DNA from: Fomitopsis serialis | Taxonomy: Eukaryota; Basidiomycota; Agaricomycetes; Polyporales; Fomitopsidaceae | Direction: 5' to 3' | Length of the DNA: 64,000 nucleotides | NCBI RefSeq assembly: GCF_022376445.1 | Contig: NW_025955006.1 | Location: 225,591 to 289,590, forward strand | Shown here: positions 47,851 through 58,624 of the stretch, piece after piece | Numbering within the stretch: the stretch's first letter is position 1 | Layout of the letters: every line of letters starts with the position of its first letter | Position numbers and translations under genes: made by a program | The notes under the pieces: model-generated | Database searches by the model: none | What the model was told of the DNA's origin: nothing | What the model saw: the letters and a program-made list of their open reading frames with translations, nothing else

Positions 47851-50389
47851 TGTCGACAAGAGAGCCGTCCGAGTCGGTTGCAGTTGCGCACGTCCATCAT
47901 GTAGCCGACGGAGTCAGGACTTGTGAGTTTCTGCACCATCGAAGCTGCCGGCGGCAGATTGACAGCAGCGTTCCGTCTTCACAGGAAATTGAAGTATCGC
48001 ACGCTCGTGACGATCGTCCTGCTCACGTTCACTCCCACCGAAGATCGGGATCCTTCACAGTGTGACAGATCCCTCTCGGTGTCACCAATCCCTCCAAGTA
48101 AGTCCTCCAGAACGCGAACATGGTCGCAATACGCGCCTCCCTGCTGCATCCGACGGATAGCGTGCGCAACCGTACGGATCGCGCAACGGTGTGTACAGCG
48201 GCACGCTTGGGCAGCACAGTGAGGCCTGGGGAGGCGCTCCCCTGGAGTACTACAGAGGATCGACTCCCTGCTACGAGCACTGGTTTTTGATTCTGCCAGT
48301 GCTCCGCCGGGGTCGATGGCTGTCGTTGCAACTCGGTGACGTACGCGCCGCTTCCCAGCGGGATGTCACGGTCAGCGTCGACCGGCTTGGGGCGGGTCAC
48401 AAACGACGAGTCAAGTTCTCGGCGCTGCTTCGCAGCGGCAGGGAATGAACGAAGCGGATGACAGGTTCGAGTTCTCGTTGCGTTCTGCGGGCGGCGGTTC
48501 TGTGCGGTCTCGACGTCACCGATTGTGGTGCATATGGCTCTCAAACTGTTCAAAACCTCTCGCGCCATCGCTCTGGGTCCTGGCTTCGGTCTCTCGCAGA
48601 CCGAGAGTGGTGCTCTGCATCCACAGAAGCCCATCTGTCACTCCGAGCTGGCCGCACCGCCGGGATTCTCCATCATTACAACGTCCACGCACACGTTCCA
48701 CCACAACCCCCGGCGTCATCCTCCCTTCCGGTAGGTCTCTGGGAACGCGGACATGTTCGCGGTGCGTGGTTCAAATGCAGATGCTACATGGCAGAGTGGT
48801 CAGTGAAACGGTGTACCTACTGCGGCGCCTGGGCAAAGAGTGATGCCTGGAGAGTTGTTCCCCTCGGTGACGCGCGCCGGGGGATCGACTCTCCGCCGAT
48901 CGAAGCACCCGGTCAATTTTTGCGTTGCTTGCGTCGACGCCGAGGATGGCGATTCCACGACTTGTGCGTTTCCCCGTAGGCTGCGGCTGTGACGTTGCAT
49001 GGATCCTTTTTTCTGTGATCGGGGTGTGCGCGTTGACGACAGAATGTGATGATGGCCAGTGCGCCGGGTGCGGGCACGTCGCTGGCCCTGTTACAGACCG
49101 TGTCCGGAGTTGAAGTGCTGCCACGCTCGATTTGGTCCGTAGTCGATTTCTGATCACGACGTATGTGGTGGTGCGCATGGGCTGGATTTACAAGCTGGCC
49201 TTCTGTCTTGACAGTTTGACAACTTGAGCACGTCCATGCCCACTAATCACGTGTTGCTAGGTTCGACTCGGACACGCGCAGTGCGCACTGCGGTCAACCT
49301 CCCGCGTGTGCGGCTCACGGCCTGTCACTCCCCCCTTCTTGACAGCGTGTGGCGATGGCGGTAACTCAAAGCTCGAATCTTGATAGGCGTCAGGCTTTCG
49401 TTGCGCCGCGCGACGCCCGAAGCGCCCTCATCGAGGCTTGCTCTGTGGTACCCTGGCGTCGTATCCCGCCGCCGCGCGTGATGATTGTGGTCGCCCCGAA
49501 CACCAGTTCTCCTAGCCATTCCTGGTAATGCGAACACCTTCGCGGTGCGTGGACTTCCTCCCGTCGACTGCTTAACGAAGCGGTCGTAGTCTCCGAACGT
49601 GATCGCGGCATGCCCGGGCAACATGGTGCCTGGGGAGTCGCGCCTTCGAAGCGCACCGGGGGATCGATTCTCCGCCACGAGCAGGCAATTTTCCTTTTTG
49701 CTGGCTGGGACGAACGTCGAATCTGACGTTGGTTGAGGCGCAGAGGATCGTGTCAGGCCTGCATGTGGTTCTTCTCTGGGATGACGGCGGTTGGGCTCGG
49801 ACGCCGATTCGCATTCTGAGGCTCCGTCGGCGTACGCGTGAGGCATCCTGGTTGTCGGTCCCGCGTCACCCTCCGACTCGTCACCGAAGAAGCGAACATG
49901 GTTGTGATGCGCGGTGTTATTCCGGCAGATTCAATCACGTCTGCAAGTGTCTCTTCACGGCCCGTTCCATTCCAAGGCATCTGGGGCTCCTCTTGCGTCA
50001 CAAAGCCTCGACCTGTCTGTCGCCCGAGTGGACAAACTCTGCGTCCCCTATAGACTACCGCACCCCCTCTCTGTCTGCATCAGCCCCAGAAATCGTGAAT
50101 ATGTCCGCGGCGCGCATCTGCCTGCGAAAACGGCAGATAGTCAAACGGTCTGTTGTCAGCGGCGTGTACGATGGCGCGTTGGGCAGCGAGTGCAGCCTGG
50201 GGACACTCTCCCGGAGCGCTACGGGATCGACTCCCCGCCATTGAGCGGACGATTTTTGCCAGGCAGATCTACAGCACGGCGTCTCGATCGTCACTGGCAC
50301 GGACCGTCTTGTGTGTCTCCCTGTGGCTTGTCATCGGCTTTGACGGATCTTATGGTTGATTTGCTCTGACGGACTCGGACGCCGAGGTG

Positions 50390-51600
50390 CGTATCGATGT
50401 GGGGGAGGCGGCGGAGTTGCGCGGACACGTCGTGAACTCCGCGGCAGGTCGCTTCCGTAGCTCGTGCTCCATTGGCTCCGCGCATATGCGCGTGAGCTGT
50501 CACGACGGCCTTGCGAACATGTCTGAGGACTCTGACCGTCATGACATGAGTCGGCAGCTCAAAGGCCTGCGGACACCGGGCGTGTGTCCCCAAGTTGAAT
50601 CCACTCTCCCGTTCTTCGAGACCCGCTCTGCCCCCTTCCTCTCCACAGCGAGCTGTCGCACACTTATTGAAGCCTCCCCGTCAGGCCCAGCTGTCTGAGA
50701 CGACGACGGCGCTCACTGGCATGCATACTCCCGGCCGGCTGCATCTGCCCCTCTTTGAACCGTGTTTGTGTGTCCGCCAGCAGCTGGCGGACGCGCAGAC
50801 TCAGTTCAAAAGGGGGAGTCTAGCGCTGCCGGCCGAGGTGATCGCAGAGCGGGATCGGCTCCAAGTCGCGCAGGAGGCAGCGGCGCTTTGGACGGACGTT
50901 GTGCAGGAGAGGATGGGAGGGGATGGATGGCGGGCTTGGCGTGGCGCGATTGCTTGTGAGTTGATGCACAAAAGCAGTTTGGGGTTCTGTCTGACTTCGT
51001 CCAGCGCTGCGGACGGGATTGGAAAGACTGCGACAGGAAGTCCGCGCAGCGGAAGCGGCCGCTGTTGGTAAATCTGTTGACATGGTTCGCTGGAACGGGT
51101 CTTCACGCAGCCCACTAGTGACCGAGGAGGAACTACGCCGGTTGGAGTTCAACATGAAAGCTGAGCTCGCGGAGCGGAACACCTAGACTGAGTACGTCCA
51201 ATCATAACAGCTCTTGTGTATGCTGACCACGAGCAACGAACAGTCATGAGCGAGACGTTCGCCCGGGCACAGTGGAATCTGATGGACGACAATCTTGGTA
51301 AGCTACCCTGTGCGATGCGGTGTTTCTCAGCGATGTGCTGACAACATACGGGTGTTTAGCCCTCCGCCAGCAGCTGGAGGCGCTCACACGCAGCTGGATG
51401 ATGAGCGCGCTACTTGCAGGTGCAAGGCGGAGGAGCTATGCCCCACGTTATTTTCTAGGAGAGGCCTTCGGTGCGTCATTCCTTCATAACGTTTGCGGGT
51501 ATGATGACCTATCACTATGGTGCCCTGTATGCAGCTGTGAGTCAAGGGGCGTCCTCGCGCGGCGGGAGGGTGTTAGCGCGACGATTGCTGGCCTATAACG
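50390..51600 (+). pseudogene. Dead copy of the coiled-coil gene family (unit 1)
   Basis: Coding-like pieces appear in the order expected for paralogues E/F: an N-terminal-like piece (GEAAELRGHVVNSAAGRF), then coiled-coil exons (RQQLADAQTQFK, VIAERDRLQVAQEAAAL; RLEFNMKAELAERNT then a stop; RQQLEALTRSWM). Pieces are separated by intron-like GTGAGT...TCCAG sequences. An in-frame TAG at about 51185 and frame changes make it inactive. Confidence 0.6.
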
Positions 51601-54149
51601 TTGGTATGGACGCTTTCAGCTAGTGAGCCTGGGCCGTCGGTGTGTACAGTAAACCGGATTGAGATACGTTGTAGTGCACGATGCGGCCACACACAGACTA
51701 TACTCCGAGCCATACGTCGTTCTGTATTGATCCCTTCAAGCGCTGATCCGCCCTCAGAACGTGACTGTGCGCAGTGCGGGCACACGTCCACTGACGGAAA
51801 CGAAAAGTCCTTGGAGTCGCCCATTAACTCGCCTTTGATCATTTTTGTCGGGTGTCTGGTAAAGATCTGATCTCAGCGCCTGACTTTTGACTCCGCGATG
51901 TCGGTTCGCGATCTCCGAGATCTTAAATCGGATGTCATTATGCTTCCGCCCCTTTCGCGAGCTGCCAGCACCGCTCCTCTCCGTGTGTTTCTGAGTCGTT
52001 TACAGTAAGCTGCGCTCGGTCTGTGATTCTGGGTATATCGATTGGGCATCGTAAAATATGACTGCGGCGCCCGCAATTCCTTGGAGGACGAATCGATGAC
52101 GCGATTGAAGGCAGGACGGCTGTGACCTGTCACCAAGTTCGCAGGTGAGTCGTAGTGATACGTAGTCGTCTGCCTGCAGAGGGTCACCAACATGGTGCGA
52201 GGGCGTCGTCTAGCACGTCAGCAGCTTTAGCTCAAGATATGTCACGTCGAAGGCGAGCGAGTCTTCTCGGGTACCGGTTCGCAGTGGCACGGAACTGAAC
52301 GATGCCCGCCGCCCGGCGGGTGTCGTGCGGGGTGTCTCTCGCTTCGTTACGAATTGTCTCCGGGATCGATATCAAGTGGTGACGCGGTGTCCGAATCCGG
52401 AGTCCACACGTACTTACTCTACCCTCGATTACGGCGTATGTGACGGTGCTAATAGCGTCCAATTTAGGTTGGCGGCTTCCCAAGGAAGGTCCAGGAGCGT
52501 CCGAGTCGTCGACCGCTAATCACGTGTCGCGAGATTCAATACGGACACGCACGCTGCGGTCAACCTCTTGTGCGTGCAGCTTCCAGCTTGGACGTCGCCC
52601 TCTCCCCTTCGTGTACGGCATGTAGCGACGGCAGCAACGGAGCTCCAGCGCCGACAGGTGTCAGGATCTCATTGCATCGCGCGGTGCCCATTGCAGCGAC
52701 GTCGCAGTCGTCTGACTGCCGGGTGCGCCGCGTTGTAAACACGTCAGCAGCTCTGGCTCAAAATACGTCCCGAAAGCGAGCGAGTCCTCTCAGATGCCTT
52801 TCCGCGGCAGATGCCCGGGGGATGACAGGCTGTCGTTGCGTCGCCACAGGTGACAGACGGCTGTTCCGGGAAGCGTCGACGTCAATTACGCTTCACCAAG
52901 CCGTTCAAGGCCTCTGGACCTGTCGATTCGGCTTCCGCCGTCTCTGTGTCACTGGCAGAAATCGTGTTCCAGCCCAGCTGTCCCTCCGAGTCGTCCGCGT
53001 CCCGTTGGGCTCCTCTCCTCGTCCTTGCACGCTCGGCGACATCTTCCTGGGGATACCGATATATTCATGGTACGTGTTCTGCTGGATCATGCGACGTAGC
53101 GTAGTGGTCAGCGAAGGGCGGCTCCTGGGCACCGAGTGAGGCCTGGAGAGTCGGTCTTCTGAAGTGCGCCAGGGGATCGATTCTCCGCTGCCCCATGACC
53201 AGACCTCACTTTTCTTTTCTGCTTGCGTCTCCGCCCAGAACGGTGATTCGCATCGCAGTTCCACGACTTGTCGCGCTTCCCCGCACGTTGGCACGGTCAA
53301 CTTGAATCGACGCGCAGAACGATGATGACCGGTCCGGGCGCGGGCATGTCGCTGGCTTCATTACACGCCACGGTGTTTTGTTTGTGATCCCTTTATTGTC
53401 ACTGAGGGCGAAGCCCTATGTAGACAGTACGTGCTAATTCTAATCAATCGAGTCTCGTGTCCGTTTGTCGCTTAGCATCACCGTCCGCCCGAGCTTCAGG
53501 CATGTGTGTAAAACGCCACGGTGTTCGGAGTGCAAGTGCTGTCACGTTCAATTCCGTCATGAGACGACCGTGAGATCTGACGTTGGTTGAGGCGCAGGTG
53601 ACCGTGTCAGACGTACGGCGCTCTCTGTTACGACAGGAATTGGGCTCGGCTGCCCCGACACGATTCGCATCCTGGCTGGCAGTACTTGTCACCCTCCGAC
53701 TCGTCACCGAAGACGCGAACACGGTCGTTGTATGCGCGGTGTCTTTCCGGCAGTGCGGGTGACGTCTACATGTGTCTCTTCTCGACTCACCTCGTTCCAA
53801 CGCATTTGGGACTTGTCTCGCGTCACAGAATCTCGAGCTGCTCGCCGACCGAGTGGACAAAACATGCGGATACGTTCGCGGTGCATACCTCCCTGACAAG
53901 TCGGCAGATAGTCAAATGGTCTGCTGCGGCCGTGTACGGTGGAACGCTTGGGCAGCTAGTGGACGCCTGGGAACTCTCCTGTAGTGCTGCGGGATCGACT
54001 CCCCTCCATCGAGCGGTTACTTTTGACTCTCCGCGACACGACTTGTCGATCGTCACTGGACCGTCTTGCCATATACTCCCTGCCACTGGTCACCAGTTCG
54101 GACAGATCTCACATTTGAGTTGAGCTATTGTGATGGAGTCGGCGCGTAT

Positions 54150-55740
54150 CGATGCGGGGGAGGCGGTGGAGTTGCGCGGACACGTCGTGAACTGCGTGGC
54201 AGATCGCTTCCGTAGTTCGCGCCTGTTCGCGCTCCATTGATTCCGTGCACACGCGCATGGGCTGTCATTCATGCCACTGCGGGCTTGCGAACATTTCGGA
54301 GGACTCGACCTGTCACGACGCGAGTGGTCGGCTTAAGGCTTGCGGACTTCGAGCGCGTGCGTCCACAGGTTGTGATCACTCTCCCACTTTCCGAGCCGGC
54401 ACTCACTCGACAGGCTGCGTACCCCGTCCTCCCTTCGACAGCGGGCTGTCGCACACTAATTGAACACTCACGACGGCAACCATGCACTCCGGGGAGTCTT
54501 CTAGCACGACACTCACTGCCGAGTTCCCGTAGGCTTTTCTCCTGCATTAATCACACCGCTCACGCCGCCTGAGCCTATATTAACCCACAGGAGCGAACAA
54601 CCAGCCCCCACGTCTCCGGCTCAACAGCCCGCACCGTCAAAGCGCCCGCGCCCGCCTGTCGCGGGCGATCGTACCGAGCCTGAGAGCAAGCGTCTCGGGC
54701 CCTCGTCCGGCGCACGAGCCAATCCAGGTGACCGCAGCGCGGTCAAGGCCGTCACTCGGGGCGCTGCACTCGCTGCGAGACGCGCGCATCTGGTGGCCCT
54801 CGGGCGCGACCTGGAGGCCTGCCAGGAAGACATCGCGCAGACGAACGAGCGGCTCGCTCGGTGCGAGGTCCAGCTGTCTGAGACGGTGACGCCGCGCGGG
54901 GACGCAGACGCCGAGCTGGCGGACGTGCGGGCTCTGATCGGCGAGGGGCAGGTGCTCCTGGCCGATATGACCGCGGAGCGAGACAAGCTCGCGCAGGAGG
55001 CAGCGACGGTTTGAGCGGAGCTTGTGCAGGAGAGGATATGATACAGGCCCTGCATGACAAAATCGCTTGTGAGTTGATGCACAAAGGCAGGTTTGGGTCT
55101 GTCTAACTTCGTCCAGCGCTGCGGGCGTAAGTGGAGAGGTTACGACAAGTCCGGGCAGCGCAAGCGGTCACTGTTGGTAAGCATATTGGGGTGCTTCTCT
55201 GGAGCGGGTACTCACAAAGCCTGTTAGTTCCCCTCCACCACCGGCCGCCTATCGACTTCGGCTTGCGTCGACGCAAGCCGAGGTCGATAGGCGGCCGGTC
55301 GCGGAGCGGAACATCCAGAGTGAGCACGATCAAGGATGCGTGCTCATGAATGCTGACCACGAGCGACGAGCAGTCATGTGCGAGAGGTTCGCCCGGGAAA
55401 TGTGGGATCTGATGGATGAGAGGCTTGATGAGCTGCCGTAGGCGATGTGGTGTTTCTCAGTGATGATGCGCTGACAACACACGGATGTATAGCCCTTTGC
55501 CGGCGGCTGGAGGCGCTCACGCTGCACTAGCAGCCGGAGGATGAGCGCGCTGTTCGCAGGCGCAAGGCAAGCTCTGCCCCACCTTGTTGTCTGCCTGGGA
55601 GAGGCCTTCGGTGCGTCATTCAAGTTACTTCAGGATGTTCGCGGGCGTGATGATCGGCATCCCAAACGCAGCTGGGAGTCGAGGAGCATCCTCACGCGGC
55701 AGGATGGGGTGAGCGCGACGATTGCTGACCTATAGCGTCG
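54150..55740 (+). pseudogene. Dead copy of the coiled-coil gene family (unit 2)
   Basis: Parallel to the copy at 50.4 kb. Present are DAGEAVELRGHVVNCVADRF, a basic Pro-rich linker (APSKRPRPPVAGDRTEPES) like the KRPRSP linker of paralogue F, and coiled-coil text (RRAHLVALGRDLEACQEDIA, LLADMTAERDKLAQEAATV) ending in a stop near 55013. Later exon pieces (RRLEALTL then a stop near 55530) are also broken. Confidence 0.65.
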
Positions 55741-56337
55741 GTGTGGATGTTGTCATCCAGCTCGCCGTCGGTGTGTTCAGTGCCCCATTGATATACACGA
55801 TGCAGCCACACGCAATCTATTCTCAGTTCCTTATACACTGACTATCATTCAGAGTCGGATTAGACACGGCATCCTATACTATTGGTTCTTTCAACCGTGA
55901 TCAGACCTCCGAACTTGCTGTACGCAGCGTGAACACACGACCACTGACGGAAATGTTCTTCAATACGCCCAATAACTCTCTTTTGGTCAGTTTTGTCAGT
56001 CTGCGAACCAGTGAAACGGGTGTCTTGGATAGATCTAATCTCAGCGCCTGGTTTTGACTCCGCGATGTCGGTTCGTGATCTCCGAGATCAGAAAGCGGAT
56101 GCAATCTACTGTACCGAAGCCTCAGCCTGTCGTGAGCTGCTACTTAGCACCGCTCGTCCCCGTGTCTCTCTGGGATATGATCCACGCCGCAGCTCTGTCC
56201 GTGATTCTGGGCATATCTGGGGCACTGGGAAATATGACTACGGCGCCCGCACCTCCGGGGACTAGGAGTCGATGACACGCAAGGCAGGACGGCTGTCAAG
56301 GCCGCAGGTGCGTCGTAGTCGTCTGCCTGCCGAAGGT

Positions 56338-56372
56338 ATACTACGCGGATTGGTCGCGGTTGATTTGCGACT
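56338..56372 (+). repeat. Left terminal inverted repeat of the DNA transposon
   Basis: Core TACGCGGATTGGTCGCGGTT, followed by ATTTGCG after one mismatch. It matches the reverse complement of 58018-58051. Confidence 0.85.
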
Positions 56373-56599
56373 TCGCACATGCGTGTTTACGGTCAAAGCG
56401 CAAGTCACGTAGTGTTATAGGTGTGACTCAACGTGATGAACGTCACATACATCCATGCGCTGATGCATATGCTCACTAGAATCTACTGCTCGATACCCCG
56501 GCTTCCTGTCCAACGTGCTCCTACTGGGCAAATGTATGGCATATGATATACTTGTATCGATTTACATGTTGTAACTACACCGCATACCTCAGCGAACCA

Positions 56600-57165
56600 A
56601 AGTATGGACCAGGTCAGCGACATATCTTTTCACCAGCCCGTTCGCCAGCCAGTCTATTCGACCACCCACCCATTCGCCAGAAGATGCCGAAGCGGATACC
56701 CTTCTGGTCCTCGGCGGCCGGGTACGCCAACATGAGCGAGCCCTGGGCCGTCCAGAGCAATTCGGCGCAGACACCGGAGATCGCGCCCGCCGCGATCATG
56801 AAGCCGCCGGCATTAGGGTCAAGATTGATGGCGCTGTGGACAGTTCATCTGGCCGGTCGGTCAGTGACGCGGGGAGGATGCACAGGTAAGAGCCGATGTA
56901 CACGGCATAGCCGCTGCTCCCAATGAGAAGCGTGAGGCGCGGACCAACGACGTTGTTGATCGAGCTAGAGGATCGCGGTAAGCACCCAGCGACGCGAGCA
57001 CAGGGCGTCGGCGCACGCACCCGGCAAAGAAAGCGGTGAAGGCGAACGTCGCGTAGATGGCACTGCTGATCTCACCGCCGCCGCCAAGACCGTCGAGGGC
57101 ATTGAACAGACCTGGGCCCTGAAGCAGACGAAGCCGAGGAAGAAGCCCTGCCCATTCGCCCGCCC
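56600..57165 (-). pseudogene. UNC93-like (MFS-type) transporter gene fragment captured in the transposon
   Basis: Minus-strand text in order: FFLGFVCF, a one-base frame problem, GPGLFNALDGLGGGGEISSA, IYATFAFTAFFAG, an intron (GTGCGT...CTCTAG), SINNVVGPRLTLLIGSSGYA, VYIGSY, an intron (GTGCATCC...CCACAG), then AINLDPNAGGFMIAAGAISG, LLWTAQGSLMLAYP and DQKGIRFGIFW. These are hallmark stretches of fungal UNC93-like/DUF895 membrane transporters, covering roughly the first third of the protein. Introns with intact splice sites show the piece was taken as DNA. It lacks the gene's start and all later helices, so it cannot make a working transporter. Confidence 0.85.
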
Positions 57166-57239
57166 GCTCATCAGTTGGCCGACCCGCCACACCAGAGGTG
57201 TTCCGCAAAACTGATTGCTCCATCCACAAAGAAAGGCGA

Positions 57240-57780
57240 TTTCGCGGGGCTGCGAGTAGGTGGGCGAGAGGGAATGGGAGTGGGACAAGTGGGCGAACAA
57301 GTCGGCAGGCGAGTGGGAGTGCGGGTGAGAGAAATCACAGGCGAGAGAAAGCGCGAGCAGGCGTGCAGGCAGACGGCTAGGCGGGAGTATGGGCGAGAGA
57401 GCGGGGGCGAGAGCTAGAAAGCGCTGACGTGTGGACGAACAGGCGAGCGGACGAGTGGGTGAGAAGACAAAAAGGCGAGTGTGGTGTGCAAGGACAGGTT
57501 GGGTAGGCAGGCGAGCAATTGGTCGGGTACGCCAGTGAGCGAGTTAGCCGGCAGACGAGTGAGCTGGCAGAAGATTCAGTGTGCGGGCGGGCAAGACAGC
57601 GAGGACGACGGTGGATGAGTTCGAAAAAGTGAGTGGCCCGAGCACGCAGGCGTTTGAGCTGGCAAGAACGGGGGACCGACCGAGCGCGAGAGGGCGGGCG
57701 AACCACGTACACCGTGTGCCAACCAAGAAGACGAGGCGGGCAGGCAAGCTAGCAAGAGGAGTTTGAGAAGAGTGGACAGG
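57240..57780 (+). repeat. Purine-biased GGCGAG-rich tract inside the transposon
   Basis: About 540 bases rich in GGCGAG, GGCGGG and GCGAGAG on the plus strand, making up much of the right half of the element. The bias is opposite to the pyrimidine tract at 35805-36235. Confidence 0.6.
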
Positions 57781-58017
57781 CGGACAACCTAGCGAGACGG
57801 TGAGTAGGTAGACCAACCGTGACAGTGATGAGATGAGCTCAGCCTGGTTGTACGTATACGCCTATCAACGTTACGAACGTCTTTCTTCCGTTGAACTTGC
57901 ATATCGACTGTTGAAGTACAGATGGACGTCACTAAGTAAGTACTCGCGATCGTACATACTGTACCGTATACAATGCGTGGGATACGCGCTGTGCTCTGGC
58001 GCTAATGCAATTGTCAA

Positions 58018-58051
58018 AGCGCAAATGAACCGCGACCAATCCGCGTACGAT
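58018..58051 (-). repeat. Right terminal inverted repeat of the DNA transposon
   Basis: Reverse complement of the left end. The subterminal word TCAAAGCGCAA also occurs near both ends (about 56393 and 58014). Confidence 0.85.
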
Positions 58052-58624
58052 ACGAAGGTCAACCGGTCACCGACGTGTTGCAAGAGCGTCGTCAGTACGT
58101 CACCAGCTTGGGCTCAAGATATGTCATGAAGGCGAGTGAGTCCGACTCCTCTCGGGTGCCGGCGGTTCACAAGCTACCGTCCTCTATTAGTGCAGAGCCA
58201 CAAGGAAGGAGCATCCGAGTCGTCGACCGCTAATCACGTGTTGCGAGAATCCACTGGGATGTGCACGCGCTCTCCGGTTGACTCCCGTGCGTGCAGCTTT
58301 CAGTGGACGTCTCCCCTTGTAAGGACGATGGTAAAGTAGTTTAGTCAGCGCCTTAGTCAGCGACCCGGAGTCCGCCGAAGGACCGTTTTATAGCTGACGC
58401 GCCCCGTTGCTCTCGTCGTCTTTTCCCCCATCGTTGTGCACCGCTCGCCCCTGCAATATACAGGCTTTGGCTAGCTCAGTACGGCGTCCGAGAAGACCTA
58501 CACCCCTTACATCTTTTTGAGCTACCGACCTCGTTAAATCGAGGAGCCCCCTTACTCTCTCGCTTCACTCTCTCGCTTCCTTCTGCTTCACTCAACTCTC
58601 GCGCCATCCATCTACCCCCAATCT

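Larger units (their letters stand above)
56338..58051. mobile_element. Non-autonomous DNA transposon with terminal inverted repeats carrying a host-gene fragment
   Basis: The ends are inverted repeats: left starts ATACTACGCGGATTGGTCGC, and the reverse complement of the right end starts ATCGTACGCGGATTGGTCGC. About 29 of the first 32 positions agree. Flanking 8-mers are CCGAAGGT (56330-56337) and ACGAAGGT (58052-58059), 7 of 8 identical, as expected for a target duplication. The related array unit at 52170-52210 lacks the insert and reads straight across, giving an empty site. Length is 1,714 bp with no transposase, so it is non-autonomous. An 8-bp duplication fits the hAT superfamily, but that assignment is tentative. 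Confidence 0.88.
47850..58340. repeat. Decayed tandem array of 3-4 kb units
   Basis: Blocks of text recur in order. 49729-50000 matches 53588-53870; 50390-50560 matches 54150-54320; 50950-51060 matches 55068-55160; 51240-51290 matches 55370-55420; 51890-51950 matches 56060-56110; 52207-52270 matches 58088-58150; 52490-52600 matches 58200-58310, with an older copy near 49236-49350. Identity is moderate and indels are frequent. The array ends where the gag element's flank starts near 58340. A DNA transposon interrupts the second unit (56338-58051). No intact gene is seen inside it. Confidence 0.75.

Noticed and set aside
48029..50000. Several 80-200 codon frames on both strands of the array
   Set aside because: GC-rich decayed repeats leave many overlapping open frames; none has splice continuity or a domain.
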